From the IMG/VR virus record IMGVR_UViG_3300033981_000714, positions 1 through 23,208 of that record: a stretch of 23,208 bases of DNA; one strand, given 5' to 3'. Of this stretch, positions 19,900-23,208 are shown in pieces. Source of the DNA: a virus. Below the pieces are notes generated by a model that did not search any database, was not told the origin of the DNA, and worked only from the letters and a program-made list of their open reading frames with translations. The position numbers were made by a program, and so were the translations under genes. Each line of letters starts with the position of its first letter. Position 1 is the first letter of the stretch.

Positions 19900-22800
19900 G
19901 CTCCCCTAAGTTTTTTGCGTGTTTGTTTCATGGTTTGGAATCCGTCCCGTAGCACGGCGGTTTGTTCTTTGGTTGCCCTGAAAAGGCGGTAGTCATCGAA
20001 GTTGCTGGACATTTGCAAGGCCATTGAATTCGCCAAGCGGTCGGCAAAATCTTCCTCAGCTTGCCGCTGTTGTTCCATCAAGGCGGGCCGCACAAAGTTT
20101 TTGTTAATGTACCCATCAAGGCTGCCATCAATCCACGATTTGGCAAGGCCCGGGTATTGTAGGTTCTTCCCGGTTGGTATAATCGCTTCCCCTTCGTGTG
20201 CCATTACGGGAATGGTGTCCTTGCCTTTGGGGTTGCCGCCCAACTGCAAATAAGGCGTACCTTCAAAGAACTTGTACGGGTTGGGCTGTGCTGCAATGAT
20301 ACCGATTTGAAGTGCCCCAAATGCACCAGCGACAGCGGCGGCGGCGGCGGCAACGCCGGGCCCGATTAAAGGTATGGCGGCGGTTGCGGCAAATGCGTTC
20401 AATGCCGCTTGTGCTGCCGACATGGTGGCGTTAATAATTTGACTGGCTCTGCCTACCTCAAACTGCTCGGCTAAGATTGCGTTCTTTTTTGCCTCGTATT
20501 CTTCCTCGATGCGTAGCCGTTCCTCAGCGGTTAGGTTTTCATTGGCCAGCCTTTGATTCTTTTCCTTTTCAAGATTGTTTAATTGAAGGTCAAAGTAACC
20601 GTTCAATGCGTCCATTGCTGGCCCAAGTACCGAATTAACCGCACCAAATACCTTGCCCATTTCGGATTCGATTTCCCCTACTTTTTTAAGGGCATCTTGC
20701 TTTGCCTTTTCTTGAATTGTTAAAATTACTGGAAGTTCAATCCCTTCTTCATCGGTAAATGTGCCAAGGTCTGCTGATGATGCAATCAGCCCAAACTCCT
20801 TGGCAAGTTTGTCCGCATAATCAAACGATAAATCACTTGCCCTGTCCAATGCTTCAAGGTCTTCATCGCCCACAATGCCGCCCCTTACTTCTTCTAATTT
20901 GTTTTTGAATATCGCAAGTTGGTTTTCAAGTTTTGAAATCGCCTTTTGATATTCACTTGCCTTTTCAATATTGCCAGCGAATGTAGCGTTTTCTTGTGCA
21001 GTTTTAAGTTTGCCAAGTTCTTCGTTTAGCTTTTCAAGGGCCGTCTTGGCCTTTTCTTTTTCTTTGGTGTTATTGTCGCTTGCCGCTGCACTTTCGTTCT
21101 CAACGACAGTATTTGATGCCACAGCAACATTTACTTCTTTTGAAGTTTCTGCAATACTCTTTTGAACATTTGCCAATTTCTCTCCAGCCTCTGCACTTTT
21201 GGCTTGCGATTCGGCATACTGCTGAATCATATTTGAAACATCACCAAAGTTTCTTGATGTTTGCTTTACATTTACGCCTAATGCCTTTGCGGTTTCAAAA
21301 AACTTGCTAACCGAATTATCAAAAAACCCTGTATTAACCTCTCCTGCCTTTACCCTTTTAGCAAACTCATCAAGAAGTTTAGCATTGATTCCCATGCCAC
21401 TTTGAAGAAGTTTGTCCCTCGATTCAATAGATTTGGTTTCTTCTTCAAGTTGTATCTCTGCCGCTTTTTGTGCAATTGCCTCTGCGGCCCTTAGTTTTAT
21501 CCTTGCTGCAAAAGATTTGTTTGCTTCATTTAAAGCCGTTTGTAGTTGACCATTAAATTTTGTTTCATCCTTCAGGTCTTTAATTGCAACTGGCGAAAGT
21601 TCGTTAAATCTTTTTAGGTATTTGGCTCGTTCTTCGCTTTCGGGGTTTGTGTTTCTTAATGCCTCGGCAAGCAAATTAAGTTCAGCCTGTTCTTTTCGCA
21701 AACCTTCTACTGCCGAACTTGCAACCGCATCAAATTCTTTTTGCGATTCAGTTACCCCATTCATCATATCCAACAAATCAGGGCCGTAGGCAACCAATGT
21801 TGCTACCGCAGACGCAATCAATCCAAATGGGTTTGATTTTATTGCAGCATTCAATCCCTTTACTCCACCTGTAACGCCTTTTAGTATGCCTGTCAGGCCA
21901 CCCATGTCTTTTGCCAATGCGGCAACCTTCATAGCACCAAAACCTGAAGCGACAATGAACAGCAACTTGCCCAAATTCTTAATGGTATCGGCATCAACAC
22001 CATCTGTAAAACTCCTCAACCCCTCGGCAGCACCCAATAACGCTGGCATCAATGCATTGCCAATGGTAATCTTAACGTCCTCAAACGCATTCTGCATCAA
22101 CTGAAACTGTGCATCTGCGGTTTGGGCTTGCTTTTCAAACGCCAAGTTAACCGCATTCGACCCCGTGGTCATGTCGGCCAAGGTGGCTGTATAAGATTCG
22201 TTTACCGTGCCGCCAAGGGCAAGGATAGCCGATGCGGTTTCAACGCTGCCAGTAACCTGTGCAACGGTCATGCCCGATGCCTCGGCTTCCTCTTTGATTA
22301 ACTTGAACGCATTACCAAGGCCGCCCGATGTTTTGATTAAGTCAATGCCGTCTTTAGCCCCCAGTTGTTTGAATATATTCGACAACTCCTTGCCGGGCTT
22401 CTGCATTTCAGTTAACGCCTGTTTAAGCTGCGTTTGTGCGGCGGCGGCTGGGGTTCCCAATGTAGTGATGGCGGCGGTTGATGCTTGCAAGTCGGCAAGT
22501 GAAACCCCAGCGGCGGCGGCGGCTGGTGCAACCCCACCGAATTGTGCGGTAAGTTCGGCCAATGTGGTTTTGCCCGCCTTTACGGTTTTGAATAAAATGT
22601 CGCTTATCTGCTCGGCACTCAACCCCTCAGCGGCAAATGCGTTCACGGCCGATGTCATTATGTTTGCAGCCTCGGCAGTTGTAGCCAAGCCAGCAACACC
22701 CAACTGGGCAGAACTTTCAAGAACGGCCATAGCGTCCTCGGCACTTACACCCGCAGAACGCACATCGTACAAGGCAGATGACAATTGCCCCAACTCAACA

Positions 22801-23156
22801 GGGGTTTTCTTTGCCAAGTCCCTGACCGATGCCCCCATCGAATCCATGCTTTCCACGTTGGTATCAACCAAGGTGGCAATGTTGCTCATTGATTTGTCAA
22901 ATGCGGCAGCGGCGTTTACTGCCTCGCGGCCAAATGAAACCAACTGTTGAACAGCAAATGCCGCAGCAATCGTTTTGCCAAGGTCTTGCAACGTGGCCTT
23001 TAAGCCGTTTGCACCTTTGCCTACATCATCAATTTTGTCATCGGCTTTCTTGGCATCGGCTTCAACCGCCTTGAGCCTACCTTTTAGGTCGTCTAATTCC
23101 TTTTTGAGTTTTGTGGTTTCCGCCTGAAACTCCACTATTATTTTGTCGATGGCCAT
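19896..23156 (-). CDS. Tail tape measure protein (TP901 type)
   Basis: 1086 residues. An N-terminal coiled coil (VEFQAETTKLKKELDDLKGR) is followed by the TP901-type core, about residues 75-370 (FDKSMSNIATLVDTNVESMD, DVRSAGVSAEDAMAVLESSA, GTPAAAAQTQLKQALTEMQ, PALLGAAEGLRSF), and then hydrophobic helices. A more AT-rich coiled-coil segment (about residues 490-840) precedes a conserved C-terminal GTPYLQLGGNPKGKDTIPVM AHEGE region common in tape measure proteins. It sets tail length during assembly and is ejected with DNA. At about 0.15 nm per residue a tail near 160 nm is predicted. The downstream hub gene overlaps by 4 bases. No C-terminal lytic domain is seen. Confidence 0.92.
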   Translation of the reverse strand: MAIDKIIVEFQAETTKLKKELDDLKGRLKAVEADAKKADDKIDDVGKGANGLKATLQDLGKTIAAAFAVQQLVSFGREAVNAAAAFDKSMSNIATLVDTNVESMDSMGASVRDLAKKTPVELGQLSSALYDVRSAGVSAEDAMAVLESSAQLGVAGLATTAEAANIMTSAVNAFAAEGLSAEQISDILFKTVKAGKTTLAELTAQFGGVAPAAAAAGVSLADLQASTAAITTLGTPAAAAQTQLKQALTEMQKPGKELSNIFKQLGAKDGIDLIKTSGGLGNAFKLIKEEAEASGMTVAQVTGSVETASAILALGGTVNESYTATLADMTTGSNAVNLAFEKQAQTADAQFQLMQNAFEDVKITIGNALMPALLGAAEGLRSFTDGVDADTIKNLGKLLFIVASGFGAMKVAALAKDMGGLTGILKGVTGGVKGLNAAIKSNPFGLIASAVATLVAYGPDLLDMMNGVTESQKEFDAVASSAVEGLRKEQAELNLLAEALRNTNPESEERAKYLKRFNELSPVAIKDLKDETKFNGQLQTALNEANKSFAARIKLRAAEAIAQKAAEIQLEEETKSIESRDKLLQSGMGINAKLLDEFAKRVKAGEVNTGFFDNSVSKFFETAKALGVNVKQTSRNFGDVSNMIQQYAESQAKSAEAGEKLANVQKSIAETSKEVNVAVASNTVVENESAAASDNNTKEKEKAKTALEKLNEELGKLKTAQENATFAGNIEKASEYQKAISKLENQLAIFKNKLEEVRGGIVGDEDLEALDRASDLSFDYADKLAKEFGLIASSADLGTFTDEEGIELPVILTIQEKAKQDALKKVGEIESEMGKVFGAVNSVLGPAMDALNGYFDLQLNNLEKEKNQRLANENLTAEERLRIEEEYEAKKNAILAEQFEVGRASQIINATMSAAQAALNAFAATAAIPLIGPGVAAAAAAVAGAFGALQIGIIAAQPNPYKFFEGTPYLQLGGNPKGKDTIPVMAHEGEAIIPTGKNLQYPGLAKSWIDGSLDGYINKNFVRPALMEQQRQAEEDFADRLANSMALQMSSNFDDYRLFRATKEQTAVLRDGFQTMKQTRKKLRGA

Positions 23157-23208
23157 CGGCTTCTTTTGTTTTAAGTTTTAGCAAGCGGATGAAGTCGTTA
23201 ATTGTGCC
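23077..23208 (-). CDS. 3' end of a gene upstream of the tape measure, possibly a tail chaperone
   Basis: An open frame enters from the right edge and stops at 23077-23079, after overlapping the tape measure start by about 80 bases. The first residues visible, GTINDFIRLLKLKTKEADG, are amphipathic and protein-like. In siphoviruses the gene before the tape measure is usually the tail assembly chaperone, whose long form often ends near or within the next gene. A second frame ending at 23178 is an alternative. Too little is visible to choose, so the call is weak. Confidence 0.3.
   Translation of the reverse strand, partial: GTINDFIRLLKLKTKEADGHRQNNSGVSGGNHKTQKGIRRPKR

Noticed and set aside
22207-22950. 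A 247-codon open frame on the plus strand
   Set aside because: It is antisense to the TP901 core of the tape measure gene; the Ala/Ser-rich product is what GC-rich Ala codons give when read backwards, and no promoter or start context is seen.
1-23208. tRNA genes, integrase and terminase
   Set aside because: No cloverleaf-like segment was recognised in the gaps, which are nearly all short and explained by promoters, terminators or repeats, and no protein carries tyrosine or serine recombinase or terminase ATPase motifs.

Overview
The window is part of a tailed-phage genome (free phage or prophage) whose host is very probably a member of the Bacteroidota. Several intergenic gaps carry the Bacteroidota-type -7 promoter box TAnnTTTG, two of them with a TTG exactly 21 bases upstream. 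Strong Shine-Dalgarno sequences are not evident. The lysozyme-like, PD-(D/E)XK and DnaA-domain-IV-like proteins resemble types I associate with Bacteroidota phages. A TP901-type tape measure protein of 1086 residues and hub-like tail proteins, with no contractile-sheath gene seen, suggest a siphovirus with a tail of roughly 160 nm. No terminase, integrase, polymerase, tRNA or CRISPR array is visible.

Almost everything is read on the minus strand, right to left. From the right: a fragment upstream of the tape measure gene, the tape measure protein (23156-19896), a hub-like tail protein with an AT-rich jelly-roll-like insert, a Cys-rich tail protein, and a Mu F-like head protein (to 15111). A plus-strand pair follows (13643-15126): a DnaA-domain-IV-like DNA-binding protein and a glycosyltransferase-methyltransferase fusion. 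Minus-strand genes resume with an independently transcribed probable structural protein (13559-13029), then a promoter driving a 98-residue protein and three small AT-rich genes separated by integron-cassette-like repeats (12640-11360). Next come a glycosyltransferase fused to a GH130-like propeller, a probable portal, a scaffold-like coiled-coil protein, a short regulatory-looking interval, the major capsid protein, another virion-like protein and a holin. The left 3 kb is a tightly coupled operon: small protein, lysozyme-like muramidase, small protein, ERF recombinase, PD-(D/E)XK exonuclease, DnaA-like protein, unknown, and the start of SSB.

The most interesting structure is regulatory and modular. 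Three minus-strand promoters (about 2.9, 6.4 and 12.9 kb) share the layout GTRTTG-N10-TAnnWTTGCAG. Each sits just downstream of a terminator hairpin and carries a 10-bp-periodic tandem motif (AAGTGTTAAA) 18, 28 or 38 bases from the -7 box, that is, in one-helical-turn steps. They drive the non-structural transcription units, whereas structural genes have plain TAnnTTTG boxes; this looks like a phage-specific regulon. The second notable structure is the cassette array at 11.4-12.6 kb, where recombination appears to have replaced the 3' end of a neighbouring gene.
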